Positions 49,476 to 63,032 of a stretch of 64,000 nucleotides of DNA are shown piece after piece. The position numbers and the translations under genes were made by a program. Positions within the stretch are counted from its first letter, which is position 1; the number at the start of each line of letters is the position of its first letter. This DNA comes from Baylisascaris procyonis (lineage: Eukaryota; Nematoda; Chromadorea; Rhabditida; Ascarididae), in contig JAZARR010000059.1 of NCBI GenBank assembly GCA_037389465.1, positions 3,185,001 to 3,249,000 on the forward strand. Direction: 5' to 3'. The notes below the pieces were generated by a model, which was not told the origin of the DNA, searched no databases, and saw nothing but the letters and a program-made list of their open reading frames with translations.

Positions 49476-49775
49476 AGGATATGCGATTTCACCTATTATG
49501 ACGCAGACTTCTTTCAAATGCAGAATTTTCTAAACGATTCGAATGCTGCTATCCAAGCTATGCGAAAGAAAAATTGCAAGTCTTTGCTGTATTCTTCTTC
49601 CTTAGATAGGGGTACATCCGCAGATTCTTCCTGGGTTACTAGGAAAAACATAACACCGTGGTCTTCGAGTGAAGTAAATACGGTCTCTTCCCAAAATATT
49701 TCAGTGATTTTTATGGAACCGACAACAGGAAGGAATGCTGAAGAACCGATTTGCGAACACGTGGACTCCCTTTAG
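49476..49775 (+). CDS. Candidate terminal exon, unknown hydrophilic protein
   Basis: After a pyrimidine-rich acceptor (GAGCTTCCCAG, ending 49475) the frame stays open for 99 codons to TAG. It contains DFTYYDADFFQMQNFLNDS, NAAIQAMRKKNCKSLL, a Ser-rich middle and EEPICEHVDSL at the end. Composition looks coding, with no family match. A Lys/Arg-rich frame just upstream (about 49090-49282, with EQRQMDELKREA and a GTAAAT donor) may be a neighbouring exon, but the phases do not agree (1 versus 0). No AATAAA is seen nearby. Confidence 0.35.
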   Translation, partial: RICDFTYYDADFFQMQNFLNDSNAAIQAMRKKNCKSLLYSSSLDRGTSADSSWVTRKNITPWSSSEVNTVSSQNISVIFMEPTTGRNAEEPICEHVDSL

Positions 49776-49779
49776 CTTA

Positions 49780-52700
49780 CCGAGAGGATGCACACATATT
49801 GCGCAGTTGCATCGAATGCCGGCGCAAATTTCCTGGACGTAGTTTTTTCTTATTTCGCCCACACTATACGAACCTCACCATCGCTTATTGAGCGTTGCAG
49901 CTATGCGTACTTCATTGTTCGATATGAGAGAGCGAGAGGGGGCATGACCCCAATTCGATGGACCATCGTTAACAACACAGTGTTTCTTCGCTTTTGTCGA
50001 TCACCTCTTCCTGCTCACTTCATCGCATCAGCAGTCATCCGCTTATCATTAAAAAATTCATTTATCCGTTGTGTCACTCCTTTTTTCTCTCTCGGTCCAC
50101 CTGAACTTCTAGAGAACTCCGTTTTATCACTAAAGATATAACTTTTGCCTTATTCAAAGATTGGAGAATGGAGCTGATGAAGGAATAACTCTACATAACA
50201 GCGCCTATATAATACTCGCAATTAATGCTGACAAAGTTGGCATAGGAAAGTCTTTCTGATCGAAATAGTTTCATGGCTCTAACCCTTCAAAAAGTTTTTT
50301 GCCATCACATACAAATGTCATTTCAAGTCGTTTGACAGCGGTAGTACCTATTTGTTCTATTCATCGATTTTTACACATCAGTTTATGAGCAGCGCAAATA
50401 ATAGGCATTTCACGTTGCAGAAGATCCGCCAGCGAGTGTTGTTAGGCCTCATGAAGCAACTGATATTTAGGCGAATCATGTCTATCACTCGTTGGCTAGT
50501 GACATGTAAGAATGACATATTTCATCGATGCTTCGATCCTAGTTCAGCTACACTCGTTAAATGTTTTAAATCATCTGAACAAAGTGGAATCTACTAAATG
50601 AAGTCAACTATGTACAATAATATCTCGCAGCAGAAAGCGGATGTGGTGCGTTGTGACGTGTTGTTAACGTTACGTCGGCTTGAGTGCACAAAGCTATGGT
50701 AATGCTAAAAGCTTTGCTGCGGTCACCTTTGCAGCACCTAAAGGTTAAGAGCTGTTCAAACAACGCCTCACTAAGGCTCCAAAACCATTTGTTTTTTCCT
50801 CAGTAATCCTTTTGAGCGAATCGTTCGTCATTCGGTTTTGCATCAGTGTTACCATATTTTAGTATTTATATTTTTATGCCCTTTCATTGAGAAATATTAG
50901 TTTTGCCATTCTTGATATTTTCAAGAAGCAAGCAGTAGATGGAAATATTTACGACCGATGAAAGGTGGTCGAAAGGTCACATGTATGCAGCTTGGAAGTT
51001 GCCTGCCATCAGTCATGCGAGGCTGCTCATTAGCATCCATTATTTGCCTTCAGCGTGTTGCGCAAACGATGTCGTTGCGTCTACCTTGAACATTTTCAGC
51101 TATTACATTATTTTCTGGTCAATAGTAAAGAGTTTTCAAATGCCTGTTTATTCTTGAAGTTCGTTTCAGAAGATTGATCCCTTAGATGTGGACATGTATT
51201 CATGGCAGCCCTTAGCCCTCTTATACATTCAATTTTCCAGGTTATTTGCTCAAATGCGTTATTTGTTATGCACTTTCCTAGTTTTTTTTTTCGACCGAAA
51301 TTCTCATTCTGTCATTGTTTTCTCTGAAAGATCTTCCTGTAACTTTTACCCTAAGTTATACTGCAATGCTGACATAAGTTATTTTTATTTATTCCAAAGA
51401 ACAGACTTTACTACTCGAAACTATAGCCACCTATTTTCGACCGTCTTTTCAAACCACATTGATAATTTGTTTCTCAAAACGTTCGCATTCCAGGGAATAA
51501 CGACATTCTTATGGCCAAAACAGCTTTGTGCAAATGTTACCATATTGATGATTGGGTGATTTGTTATGCTCGGAAATATTTTGCACCATTAGTTGCCTGC
51601 TTTTTCTGAGAAAATCCGAAAACCCAACCAACTTTGAGCACGTTTCCTTTTTTTGCTCTTCACTTATGGAAGGACTTTCTCGCAATGGACAGCAATCCAT
51701 CTGTCCCATTTGTTTGACGTGCAACCGTCACCTGTGCTTTACGCTTTCGATCCGCGCAAATTAATCTTGCTGGGTGGATTTTGCATAGGTCAAGCACATT
51801 CTATGGAAAGTCTGAGTCTTATTAATATTTAATGGGATTGAACTGACGTATCAGCTCACTGTTTCAGATCGCTTTGAACGTTTATTGCTGCTTGGCTTGT
51901 TCTGTGTCTAAGTTTTCATTTCAACGTTTGCATGTTCCTTTTCTCATGAAGTTATTTAACATTAACGCAGATTCCATTAGTGATTCGTTTTCAAATAATG
52001 AGCAGTGATTGCAAACGATTTTTAAGACACAAATTATTCGTCACAACGTTCGGCTAGTAAAAGTTTGTTGATTTTGAGTAGTGAGATGAACATCCAAATG
52101 GACCTCAAATGAGGCATATTGTTCGAGGTGCACATCGGCTGGTCGTGATGTTGTCGGGGCTCACTTCTAATTAGAGGCTCAGTATTGTATCGGCTTCCGG
52201 CGGCGACCCTCTGTTGCTTTTGCGCATCCTCTTAGCTGCTGTCATTAAATATTTGTCCGCTAAAGAGAGAATCAAGTATTTATGTGCGTGCCATCAATGT
52301 GACGTTTAGTCTAGCACTCTTGTTTGCTTACGTCCAATGCTTCGCTTTACAATCTGCACTAAGAAACATTCACGTTGTTTAACGGCTCTCTGATTGATGG
52401 AGAAATCGTAAAATGTCTAACAACTTTCGTTTTTTAAATAAAATTGCGGCTTATTGCTTCTGGGCGATGTTCCAATTTCAGTGTATGTTTTACTCCAAAA
52501 AGCAAAAAAATTCCCCAAAATTCTTCTTTGTGAGCAAGCGAAGCCGAAAGTTCTGCTATATTTTTTCCAACAGAAATTATTCTATTACCTGAGGTTTCCT
52601 TTGCACAGCATGTTTCATCCTTGAAATTTATCAGTCATAGGTTGTGAGATTCCCTTCCAGATCAAATCCACCTGTTTATTCTAACAGCACTTTCCATTCT

Positions 52701-54650
52701 TGCAATTCTTGCGAGATGGTAGCTTTTATTTTCTACTGAACCAGAGCGTCATCGCGAGATATAATCGTACCTTTTGAACAAACAGTCGAGGCAACTTCTG
52801 AAAAACTATTTTCTGGGCTTTTACACAGTTAACAGTGTTTACACTCTCTCGCAATATTTTTCAGTCATTTATATGACCGAAACGGAATGACGAAAATTTT
52901 CACCTAAACCAAATTGCTACGAATCATCGAAATTTGTAATCCGAAAGTGATGGGTAATCCTACTTCATGAGGAATTTCACGCGGCTTTCAATGTAAATGG
53001 AAAGGATTTTTGCATAGTTTTGCGACTGAATGAATGACATGGAAAAATATATGTGAAATTTGTTGCTCGTTGTTGTCTTACTCGAAATTATTTATCGTTG
53101 CGCTCAGTTGATATGCTTCAAACAAGAAGGCCTAAAGCTGGCGAGTAGTGGTACGGCAATTAGGAATGCTAGCTAACCTTTGGCCTAATTCGTGCAATAT
53201 GTTATTCGAAGCAATCATGAGCATCGATGAGGGACCGCCCGTTGTGCGTTCTCATACGTCTATATGGATATGGCTCATCGAGCACAGGTGCACATAGTAA
53301 TTATCGTTTTCAAGTGCATGATAATGTGCATAATTCACGAAATCACTGTTTCTTTTGCATCATTGCCACACACCTCTTGTTGACATTACCACCTTGTTAA
53401 GGAGACCCCTTGATAATCGCTTTAATAAACTTGACAAATCGCAATCCACAATGATTTCTCTCTTTTTTTTAAATTCTAATTCATTCACTCGTTCATTTTC
53501 AAAGATTCTCTAATTCCACCTACCAAATTATGCTAAATTCGGCTTCTTTTCAAGCTTTTAAACGCGCACTGAAAATGTTTTCTGAACAAATCACTGTGCC
53601 TATTGCAAGTGTGCTGTCAAAAACATATAATAACTGAATGCTGATTAATAACGAATCAAGCACAGATGTGACTGAAAAATGGTTGCTGAGAAACATGAGT
53701 GAGTCTATAAAAGAAAACAGTTGCAACAGATGGCATGCAATCCCACGACCCCAGTTGCTTTTAGTTGCAGAGGGAAATATTCACTTGAGGTCTCGTCGCT
53801 TTTTATAGTGCAGAAATTAAGATATTTGCTGCAGTGGCAGACTTAAATAGGCAATCACAGCGGCTAGAATTGCTTGTCGGATCTGCAGACTCACAATCGA
53901 GAAAAACAATTCCGGATAGCATTTGCTGCAATGGTGTTGTAAGCAGGAAACAGCTGATCGCCCGCTCATAACGTCAGCGTTCCCCATCTGTCAATGCGGC
54001 TTTCTCGTCTTCGCTTTTTTCCCAACATTTTGGCCATTTTTAGAACTTACTGTTTGCGCATGTTGAATAAATTGACCTTCTTATCCTTCTTAATACTAAG
54101 CTGAAATGATCTACGGAAGAGCATTATTCTAGAGATTAGGAAGCAGCAGTCAATGTCATGTAGCCAATTTATTTTGTTATCCTCTCACTTTGCAGAGTGC
54201 TGAAGCACGTTACCAGCTGGTGATAAACAAGGAATTCAAAATATTGGCTGCACAACCAAGCTAATTTGTTCTTCGATCGCATGGTCTTGAAAAGCATTCT
54301 TACCTCTGAGAGGTTTTTTAAATTTCCCTCTAAAAGTTTTGACCAAAAAATTTGAGCATCGAATGCATTGCACCTAATTTATGCTGAGTTGGATTTTCAG
54401 ATAAAGCTGATTATGCATTGATTAAGATAAATTTTAGGTTCATTTGGTTTCCATTTTTTGCACAATGCTAAGTGGCAAATTAATAATGTGTTCAGAGCAT
54501 TCTAGCTTTGAATGTAATATGAAGTGGGTAAATACGAGTAAAAACTGGGCAAGTGTTACATTAGTAGGAAAATTCTGAGGAATTCAGCAAACTTCCCATT
54601 ATTTCGAGTCTTACATGATGGAAGAATTATGCTTTGATCGGTGCAAACAT
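49780..54650. other. Gene-poor stretch
   Basis: From 52100 to 54650 even long stop-free frames are absent. Frames at 49788-50141, 50352-50597 and 51188-51559 (+) have no motif. No repeat family was recognised. Confidence 0.45.
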
Positions 54651-55250
54651 TATTAAAAACCTCTCCGATCGTCTTTAAGTCTGGGCTCTTGTCGAGAAGC
54701 ATCACGGCTGCTCGGGTCCCCTCCTCCCATAGTTCTGGGTGATGCTTATTCAGGATTTCACCGGGGAGTTATCGGTATTCTCTGAAGCGTTCCTACTGCA
54801 TAGTATATATCAGTTAGGAATCAGTGTGAGACATCTACTGCCCTGGTAAGGATTAATCGTGTTGACGATGTTTCAGCGGTTGAGTGACATCTTCGAATGA
54901 GATGAACGCTTGCTGCCAGCGAAATAGGAACGGGGCTGCTAGCAAGCTCATGATGGGGTCGTGGCCTTTCAAAAGTGGTAACAGCATCCTACTACCACTT
55001 TGGGGAGTGCGCCAAATCCCACCCCCTCGCGCTCAGCGTTCCATTCATGCTTGATCGACGTTGTTAATTGTTGTCCACTCGCTCATAGCCATCCAGCCGA
55101 AAACTGCGCTCGGCAATATTTATTCGAGCAATCGCTGCAGACTTCAAATGCTGCCTTGATTTTTCAGCCTCTTTCATTTGTCATAAAGAAGTCGCTCCTC
55201 TTAAAGCGCTTTTTCTCCACTTTTGGTTGTTTCATCTGACACCACTCCCA
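54650..55250. repeat. GC-richer block, possible dispersed repeat
   Basis: About 600 bases of higher GC inside a long AT-rich desert, with no intact frame beyond 79 codons (55000-55239, +). The sharp composition change suggests an inserted, decayed element. No family is identified. Confidence 0.3.
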
Positions 55251-58200
55251 AGTGCAATGCATTATGAGTGATTCGCCATTTCAAGATTATCTTCCTGCAA
55301 ACGATTAATCCTCTAATATGAACAACATTGTAGTCAGCGTTCAAAGTGTTTTTATTGCCACCGACAACAAAATTCGCCGGAAATTTTACACGAGATGTGG
55401 AGAAGCCCCACTAATACTTTTGAACTGCAGAAATACTCTTCTTTAGAAAAAAAAAACCCCAAAGTGAACAGCTGTGCGCTATAAAATGGTGCACTGTTCG
55501 AAAGTGCTCTTGCTTGAGATTGCTAAGGAATTAGAAGCTCAAACCAAAGGAGTGAAATCCGGAAATCCTGTTTTTCACTGGAGTTTCCGTTCCGACTTCA
55601 CTTTCTAGACTTTAGAACGAGAGACAATTCGGAACATTGTGAGATAAAAATGACGCTCTAGCCCATTGATGTAGAACTGTTTAGTTTATGGCTTTTGTCT
55701 TATGTCGTTTGCATCTTTCGCGCGATTTCACTCGCACATTGGTTGGGTCGAAATATGGCATTTCACTCGATCCATCGCAAGTAATGTCAGGTGTTAGTTT
55801 TCTTAACCTGAAAGTTGGCGTGACGATCACTTTTTATGAAACAATTTGCTGTGAAGGGCATATTTTCTGTGAGTTTATTTCTGGGCATAAACTTCTATTT
55901 CATCATAGTCACCGCAATAAGACAACGCATCCTAAGCAGTTGAAATTCGCTGTATATAAGGCATATTTGAAACATATATGATCCAAGCAAGGGAACTGAA
56001 ATATCTCACATGAAAAGCGGGAAGGGCTACCGAGTGGTGGTGCCAAAGCTAAATACCTCACTAATAAATTTGCATATCCCCTTGAGGTATCTTCCAGAAT
56101 ATCTAAATTAGTAAACTGAACTGCTTTAAGCAATATTCAAGGGCGGCAGTATATGATTATGCGCATAATCCCTTGTGAGATAGGAGAGAATAAATTGCTT
56201 TATGCTTGTGAAATGGTGTCTTATATATATGATGGACTGCGTCATATTTAACGCATATGTGACCGTCTAGCCCTTCTTCGCATGCACCAAATTTGTTTTC
56301 GTCCCTCGTGTTATAAACCCATGATACCTCAGTTATATGGTTCGTTCGCAGTGGGCTCAACCTCTGCTCTTGCGCAAAGTGCAGCAAAACGAATAAAGCA
56401 GTATGAGAGAATCATAGCTGTAGAAAGAAATATTTTTTGGTGCATTGTGAACGCGGGAAGCTCTATTGGCGAAAAATATGGTCATCACCGGAATTGATTG
56501 AGTGTGTAATGTCTTATCAAGAGCATAAAAGAAGCTGAACAAATTTTTGTGCTTTTCTCCATAAAGATGGTTCTTTCTTTAAACGAACTCATTTCCATTC
56601 AAGAATCGAATCGATACGACTGAAAACAATCGTGCATCCTTGAAAGACATAAAAAGCTGTTTATTTTACTCAAGGAACGAACTCTATGAAATGAGAAATA
56701 AACTGGGAAGAACTTCATGAGGGAATTTCAAAAACTGATTTAAAACCACAATACGTAATAAAGACATTGCTCCCCTGCTGCTTTGTCTCTACTTAGTTCA
56801 ATTATTTGAAATTCCTTGCACTTCCAATTCTGTTCTTTTTTCGCAAACTTCTCAGTGCACTCGTGGTCTCAATCCCTGCAGCACACTGTTTAGAGACACT
56901 AGTATTTTGTTGTTCTCTGAATTCGTTGAACACAAATACGCATTTTTCAAGTGTTCTCTCCATGTTTTCTGTTCCATTTTTGTTGAAGGTTACTTTCAAA
57001 TGTTTTCAAGTCTTCAACAGCCGATTATTATATGTGATTCGTGCTCAAAAATACTCTTACGCCTAGTTGCGTTTAATGTTTTCTCGTCCGCTTCTTCTTT
57101 CCCATGTGCTGATTGAGGCTACGCCAAAAAAAAAAAAAAAAAAAAAACGTTGAGTGAGATGAAATATGTTTCTATTTGTTAAAAATGAAAACACATTGGT
57201 AACAACTGCGATGTTCTCTTCGAAGTCTTAATGCTATGGAAAGATCCGTTCGATTTCGATAACAGTTATTTCACCCACAAAATTTCTCCATTCAGTTTCA
57301 AATGTCTACTCCAGGTCAAATTGTAGCAAGTTTTTTCAGTGCTATAAAGCACATATTTGTTCCATTTGGAGTCTTCTTTGCTTGCAAAATTCATGAAGTG
57401 TTTCTGGATAGCCGTTGCGGTATTTGGACAATTCCTTATTGCACTATTAGTGCTTCGCATCAGTGATTTTTGCATATAATTCAGTAAGAAGCTCAGATAA
57501 ATTAGATCCAAGAATGTAAAATTTGAAGCTATGGAAAAGAGACAAATTAACTGAAAGAGACTAAAAGGCCGTATAAGTTAAATGTCACCACCAAACGCGC
57601 AACTACCTTTGTCGCTTATTGCGCACTCACTATAGCACTTTTATTTTATTACCGTCAGTATTCTGATGGCTTTCATAACGCTTTAAGCAGTATTGATTTG
57701 TATGATATCATAACGCGGCCTTACCCACTTTTGAACTACAAGGGATACTTCTGAAACAAAAAACTGAAATCCACAATAATTGAAGGGCGGGTGATGAGAA
57801 TTTTCAAATTGAGCCTAGTCTTTTTGTCTGCAGCTACAAGTATTAACGCAATAATCTCTTTTCAGTATCAGCTCAGTTGTGTTGGCTTAACAATTGTCAT
57901 GACGATGCTTCACGAGAAATTGAATTTATGAAATTTAATGATCAATATTGATATTTTCCATCATATGGGTTGAGTGCATTTGTCTACAAAGAATGCTTTG
58001 AGAGAGTCACTTTGAAGCAAAAAATGGCACAAAAGCGAAGGGGAATTTATCAGATTAGGAGATGTCATGACCTCATTAGCAGCCTTCGAACATGCTAATC
58101 AAATATTGACGGCGTTCACTTTATATTCCGTTCAAAGCCATTGCGTTTATTTTGTGGCGTTTGATAACGTGGGATAAGATTCCTAACCTCACCATTTGCT

Positions 58201-58740
58201 TGATTGGTTGGCGCCGTTTAAAGGCATTGATTTTTTTTTTTTTGTTCACTATAAAGCTTTTAAAACAGAACAAGCCACATTTATACATCCTTTCAATTTT
58301 AGTTCCTTTATAAATTTTGCTAGTTAGAAATCCCGCTCATAAACTGCGTTCTAATTCACCTATTGAGCCGTTTTACACCTCACCTTGGGTGCGAATTCCG
58401 GCACACAATTAACAGGTTGTTTCGTAAACGTGCCAAGATTGTAAGGCTAACTGTTGCCGTGCATTGAGTAAGCTTCCAATACAACTGAGGCACTCCAGGT
58501 AGTAGTACTAAGGACAGATCAAAATCACTTTTTAATTTAGCAGATCAAGAATAGGTTGTGAGCTGTATGTACCAGCACTCTAGTGATATGACAGCTAAAC
58601 CGTCGAGTCGAAATGGCTTTGCCTCCTAGAGCATTCGATCGTTCAACTGTGCATTTCTGAAATGAAACAGAAGCACAATTGAAGCGCATTTGTTCAATCC
58701 AGAGATATAGAATCAGTAGTTGTAGGCAGCGTGTAGAAAG
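55251..58740. other. No gene supported
   Basis: AT-rich sequence with an A22 run at 57126-57147 and scattered frames under 100 codons. A homopolymer A run of this length could mark the tail of an old retro-insertion, but no target-site duplication is visible. Confidence 0.4.
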
Positions 58741-58755
58741 ACGTTTCGCACGCGT

Positions 58756-58762
58756 TATAAAA
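58756..58762 (+). promoter_or_regulatory. TATA-box candidate (TATAAAA)
   Basis: TATAAAA in a GC-richer setting (GCGTTATAAAATTGG), about 215 bases before the ATG at 58972. The spacing would allow a 5' leader of roughly 180 bases. Confidence 0.35.
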
Positions 58763-58971
58763 TTGGCTCAGAACTCGACGGGTGTTGGTTATCGCAAATA
58801 CGCACGAGTTTAGTGTTTATTAAAAGCGCCTAGCCATCAATCGAGAAATGCGCTTCGCGACGACAATACTATAGAACATGAGGCGGGGAGGCGAGGCGAC
58901 GACGTTTCAGCCTAGCTGCTCCTAACTTAGCAATAAGAGAAGTTCTCCGGTGCGTGTGAGTATGTGCGTGT

Positions 58972-59307
58972 ATGCTTCTGAACGCAAAGCGATTTGCGTC
59001 GCCTGTCGCCGCGCTGGCATCAGCTTTTATAATCCTTCTCTTCTGCTTTCCCTACTTCCACCTCGATTTTATTCATGTCAGCGTATGTTTCACTTCCATA
59101 AACTCTGAAAAATGGGTAGTGGTGACGAGAGAGGTGGGACACATCCGTCGACTGCTAGCTAAAACTTGGCGGCAGCATAACGAGCGAGCGCATCGTTGCC
59201 GCTTCATTGATGTTTTTTTTTTAGAATTGAATGCTAGAAAATTGATGCATACTTTTCGATGGATATGTATTTTGCTGATTCAACTTTACCACCTATGGGA
59301 ATACTAG
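58972..59307 (+). CDS. Candidate first exon or small gene with N-terminal membrane anchor
   Basis: The ATG at 58972 opens a frame with MLLNAKRFASPVAALASAF and then IILLFCFPYFHLDF, a short basic head and one hydrophobic helix. That resembles the type II anchor of Golgi enzymes or a long signal peptide. A GTATGT donor after HVS would end the exon at about 59082 (phase 0). If it is not used, the frame continues to a stop at 59305-59307 through a basic stretch (VTREVGHIRRLLAKTWRQHN), 111 residues in all. Upstream GC-rich sequence and a TATA candidate at 58756 support a promoter here. No family is recognised. Confidence 0.4.
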   Translation: MLLNAKRFASPVAALASAFIILLFCFPYFHLDFIHVSVCFTSINSEKWVVVTREVGHIRRLLAKTWRQHNERAHRCRFIDVFFLELNARKLMHTFRWICILLIQLYHLWEY

Positions 59308-59387
59308 TGCGCACGTCAATATCTGTGATCCAGTTAAGGTGTTAGTCGATTTCAGGAGGAATCTTTGCACCTTGTGTGACAAGAAAT

Positions 59388-59585
59388 TTATGTTTCCTTA
59401 TTCGCTCTGTCACTCTGCCACCGCTTCATTAGGTGTTCGATCATTTTAAGGCGATATCTAAGCGTCTTTCTCGAGCCTTTCAACGTCGAGCCATATACAA
59501 TGCTCCGATGCTTATGTTGCATAGAAAATGACTCCTTCTTCGCACCTGCAAATATTCTTAGAACACCTGTTCGCAACGCCGTCAT
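59388..59585 (-). CDS. Small basic ORF, 65 residues
   Basis: It has an ATG start and a TAA stop and is rich in Lys/Arg (MTALRTGVLRIFAGAKKESF at the start; TLRYRLKMIEHLMKRWQSD near the end). Codon choice looks coding. An internal ATATTTGCAG could instead be an acceptor, which would make the rest a terminal exon. No motif is recognised. It may be an old element piece. Confidence 0.3.
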   Translation of the reverse strand: MTALRTGVLRIFAGAKKESFSMQHKHRSIVYGSTLKGSRKTLRYRLKMIEHLMKRWQSDRANKET

Positions 59586-62500
59586 TTGAAGAGGACTATT
59601 GCTTTTTCACTACTGAGTTTCAAATGGCATGAGACTGTTGTTACTTATGGGGAGAAACAGACTGCATGTAGTGATCGAACTCCAAATTTGAAATTCGGAG
59701 TGAGGGCTTTCTGGGATAAATGAGTTAGCAAAGCACCGGCTTGGGGAATTAGGTGTCGGAGATTAGGGCACCGGCTGTGAGAAGCTTCAGAGAGTGTTTT
59801 TTTTTTAATGAAGCGCTTTTCGTGCGGTCAAACCTTGAGAAATCATTTGGCATTATTCCGTTGCAGCTCAATCCTCCCTTAAAAATCACACAAAGTAAAT
59901 CTGAATTGTGTGATTTGCATTTGCCCAACGTGTTTATTATATATTATATGCTAGTTGCTGTTTCTTGCGCTCTTGATAAGTGCCAGCTTGTTGGTCGAAT
60001 GATACTTTCTTTTAGAGACAATTCTCGACTGCGGTTTCTGATTCGTCGCAGTCGATGCCTTCCGATTCCCGTCTCTAAGTATCTTTTAGTGTACATATAA
60101 AGAAATCCATTGCTCACATAACAAATTCCTCTGGAAGAAACCTGCTCCCTGCAATGGTATCAACACCAAACAAGAATTCGCCAAATCATGAAAAATTCAA
60201 TTTGTTGCCGAGAACGCGTGACTTTATTTCGAAGACTATAATGGTCACTGAATAATGTTATTGAACAAGGAACCTGAAATTAGAGAGCTGCTTAATGCCG
60301 AAATGTTGTTTCACCAATTGTTTTGAAAAACGGCTCGCTTTCACAGTGATAATGCAACTTTGCTGTGTACTGTTTACTGTACGGTTGCACCCACACCATG
60401 TAAGCTGTGGTCCACTATGGTCGAAATATAAGCGAGCAGGATGTTCTTTTGCTGATCGGAGGATATGCTCGACGGCCATCGATAACACAGTTGACAGCAA
60501 AGGAGAATGACAGCAGAACACTATTCCATGTCGGAAAGCAAAAAACCGATCATGGAGCCTTTTTTAATCTTTTTTTGCTGGAACTCTTCTTTGCTTGGAT
60601 GGCTCATCGATAGGGCTGTCTCCAACATTTTTTCTTTTTGGTTCATATTTGACAGAGCCCGTATTGCTGCAATACAGAGGCTTTTTTCGTAGTTTACCTC
60701 ATAAGATCTTCTATGTGTTTTCATAGCCAGATCATTCCCCTAAAGGCTACTCGCCTGAAAATTGTCTCGTTTTGTGCACCGCGAATGTCGGACTGAAAAT
60801 GCGCATGCATTGCATGTTTATGCTTCTATTCGACAAGGAAGTCAGTATCCGAAATGAACAATTCTGCAAAGGGAAATTTTAGAGCAACGTGCTGTGAAAA
60901 TAGTAATGGAACGCGAAGTGCGCAAATGAAAGATGTTTGATGACGGAGGGGGAGATTGTGCTTTGGAGGCAAGCAATGGCCCGACGTCAGCAAGTGGTTG
61001 TCGCAATAGGTGCCGCGCCATTTGTCGCATATTCACCGAAATGAGGCCAAGTTGCAATTAGACGCTTGTCATCATTAATATAGCAGTACATCGCGCGTGC
61101 TACATTGCCAACGAAGAGCATTTCTTGCTATTTTTCAGTTCCAGCTGAAGCACCTTCTCAGTGTACCTTTTGTGAGAGATTCTGCTGTAATTATCGCATA
61201 AAAAAAGTATTTCTTCCATTCGATCACAACTTCAAAACCATCATTCTCGCTTAGTCAGCTTTATTGTCAGAATAGCAGCTATTGCGTTATCTTCAGAATG
61301 GCGATTTCTTACTGCGAACTGCATTTTGCATAGCTGTCCATTTCAAGCACACTAGTGATCTACAATATACATTTACTAAATGGTCGATATTTTACTTTAA
61401 TATTTGAATTTCAGAGTATTGCTTAATGGATAGTGCTGGAAGCATTCAAAGGAAAGCGGCATATTTTCATGCCATAGACAGTATACACTTGCAGTGTTGT
61501 TTGAAAAGCTTGTGTTCGTTGTTTTTTTTTTAGCTTTGAAGATATATAATTCCTCCGGGGTTGCTTCTGTGATCCGATTCATGGAACATATGTGCAAGAA
61601 AGCAGATATTTTTGGAGAGCCAATTAGAGACGGAACGAGAGCGGCTGGGAAACGCGTCACATTTCGCTGTTTTTGAGTGAGACTCGTCGCATCAGCAATT
61701 CGGCTATTTGATATTGCTTTCATCATTTCGTTTCAATCACACTAGGAAAACTGCATTCTCTTTAATTCGAATTTACCTCGTCTTGTATTTTTCGACGTTT
61801 TTTCTCTAGGCACTTTGGAACTTTTCAAAACCAGGCTGACCAGAAATTAAGAAAAGCATGCCTAACAATCAAAATAATTTATACTTTTTGCGTATGAGTT
61901 TTGAACTTTCCTTTAGTGAAAGTGGCCATATTCGTTTCGTCTTTTTTTCTCGAATCGTGGCATTTGTCTAGGTTTCTCCAACAATTTTAGGCGCGAGTAT
62001 TGTGTTCTTACTTGCACCAAAACCGAGAGGGACGAGGGAGACGCCCATAATTGAATGTCCCTCTTTACATGAAAGGCTCACTTAAAAGTGTTACCTTTAA
62101 AAACAGTTGATTTAAGCGCTCTGTTTTGGTTCGAAGCGTTGTCGTTAAAGATGCTAAGGCGCAAGAAATATTTCACGTTCATATCCACGGTCTTTCTTTT
62201 CGTGTGTCGTAGCTATCTTCCTTGAATTACTATCGGTCGAAATAAACATATTTTTGCACAGTGATGAGAATACATTTGCATTTAGCCGGAACCACATGAA
62301 GTTATAAAGTTAAGCAGTAAAACACATTACCGCCAGATTAAAATGCCGCCTACAGAGATGAATGCGCCTAACTAACTAACAGGGAGGATCTTCTGTGGGA
62401 TATTGAACTATGTGGGAGTCATACTACAGCAGGTCTAAAGCATCTGCTAGCTGTGAATACTATTTCTGTGATTCTTAATAACCTGGAGAGCTACTCTCTA

Positions 62501-62926
62501 AACTGAACTGTTTTTGTCGTTTCTTTTTTCTGTCTCATTATGGTTTATGAGATCGCGTAAAATTAAGATGGTGAGAGCTCATGCGTCTATAACTATTGAT
62601 AAATAGTCTGTGTCTAAGATTTCGTTATTCTCCATCCTCTTATTTATTTATTTATTTCTTGTGTACTGATGAGCACATTGTTAAAACGACGCGATCTTTT
62701 CACAGTGCAAGAATTAAAGAGTTTATTACCTTCCCCCACCGCCTTCCCCCTCCCCCCACCCCCTCAGAACGATTCTATCAATTAAGGGAGTTTTATTAAT
62801 GTTTGTGTCGCCGACATGCATTGCAAGGCAGAAAGAATGTCGGTTCACTGAGAAAGTGCCTAAAAGCATAAGCAATCGATGTTGATCTTGCTCAGTGCAC
62901 TCATTCTATTCAACAAAGCTTTTACG
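59586..62926. other. Mostly non-coding
   Basis: Apart from the weak ORF at 61726-61397 there is nothing supported. Overlapping frames on both strands at 60258-60724 lack motifs. A C/A-rich tract (CCCCCACCCCC) lies near 62735-62765. Confidence 0.4.
61397..61726 (-). CDS. Candidate 109-residue ORF, unknown
   Basis: It starts ATG ATG (MMKAISNSRIADATSLTQKQ). The first 70 residues look coding (VTRFPAALVPSLIGSPKISA, MNRITEATPEELYIFKAKKK), while the tail is less so. No splice partner, motif or poly(A) signal was identified. The chance of a random frame is substantial. Confidence 0.25.
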   Translation of the reverse strand: MMKAISNSRIADATSLTQKQRNVTRFPAALVPSLIGSPKISAFLHICSMNRITEATPEELYIFKAKKKTTNTSFSNNTASVYCLWHENMPLSFECFQHYPLSNTLKFKY

Positions 62927-63032
62927 TCAAATAAGTTGATGAGAGTTGGTTGAGTTGTCGTGAGTTGCGAAGCGTGCGTTGAGTATTCGTCGTGATTTGG
63001 CGTGATATTCGCCTTCAACAGCCGTGGCGACG

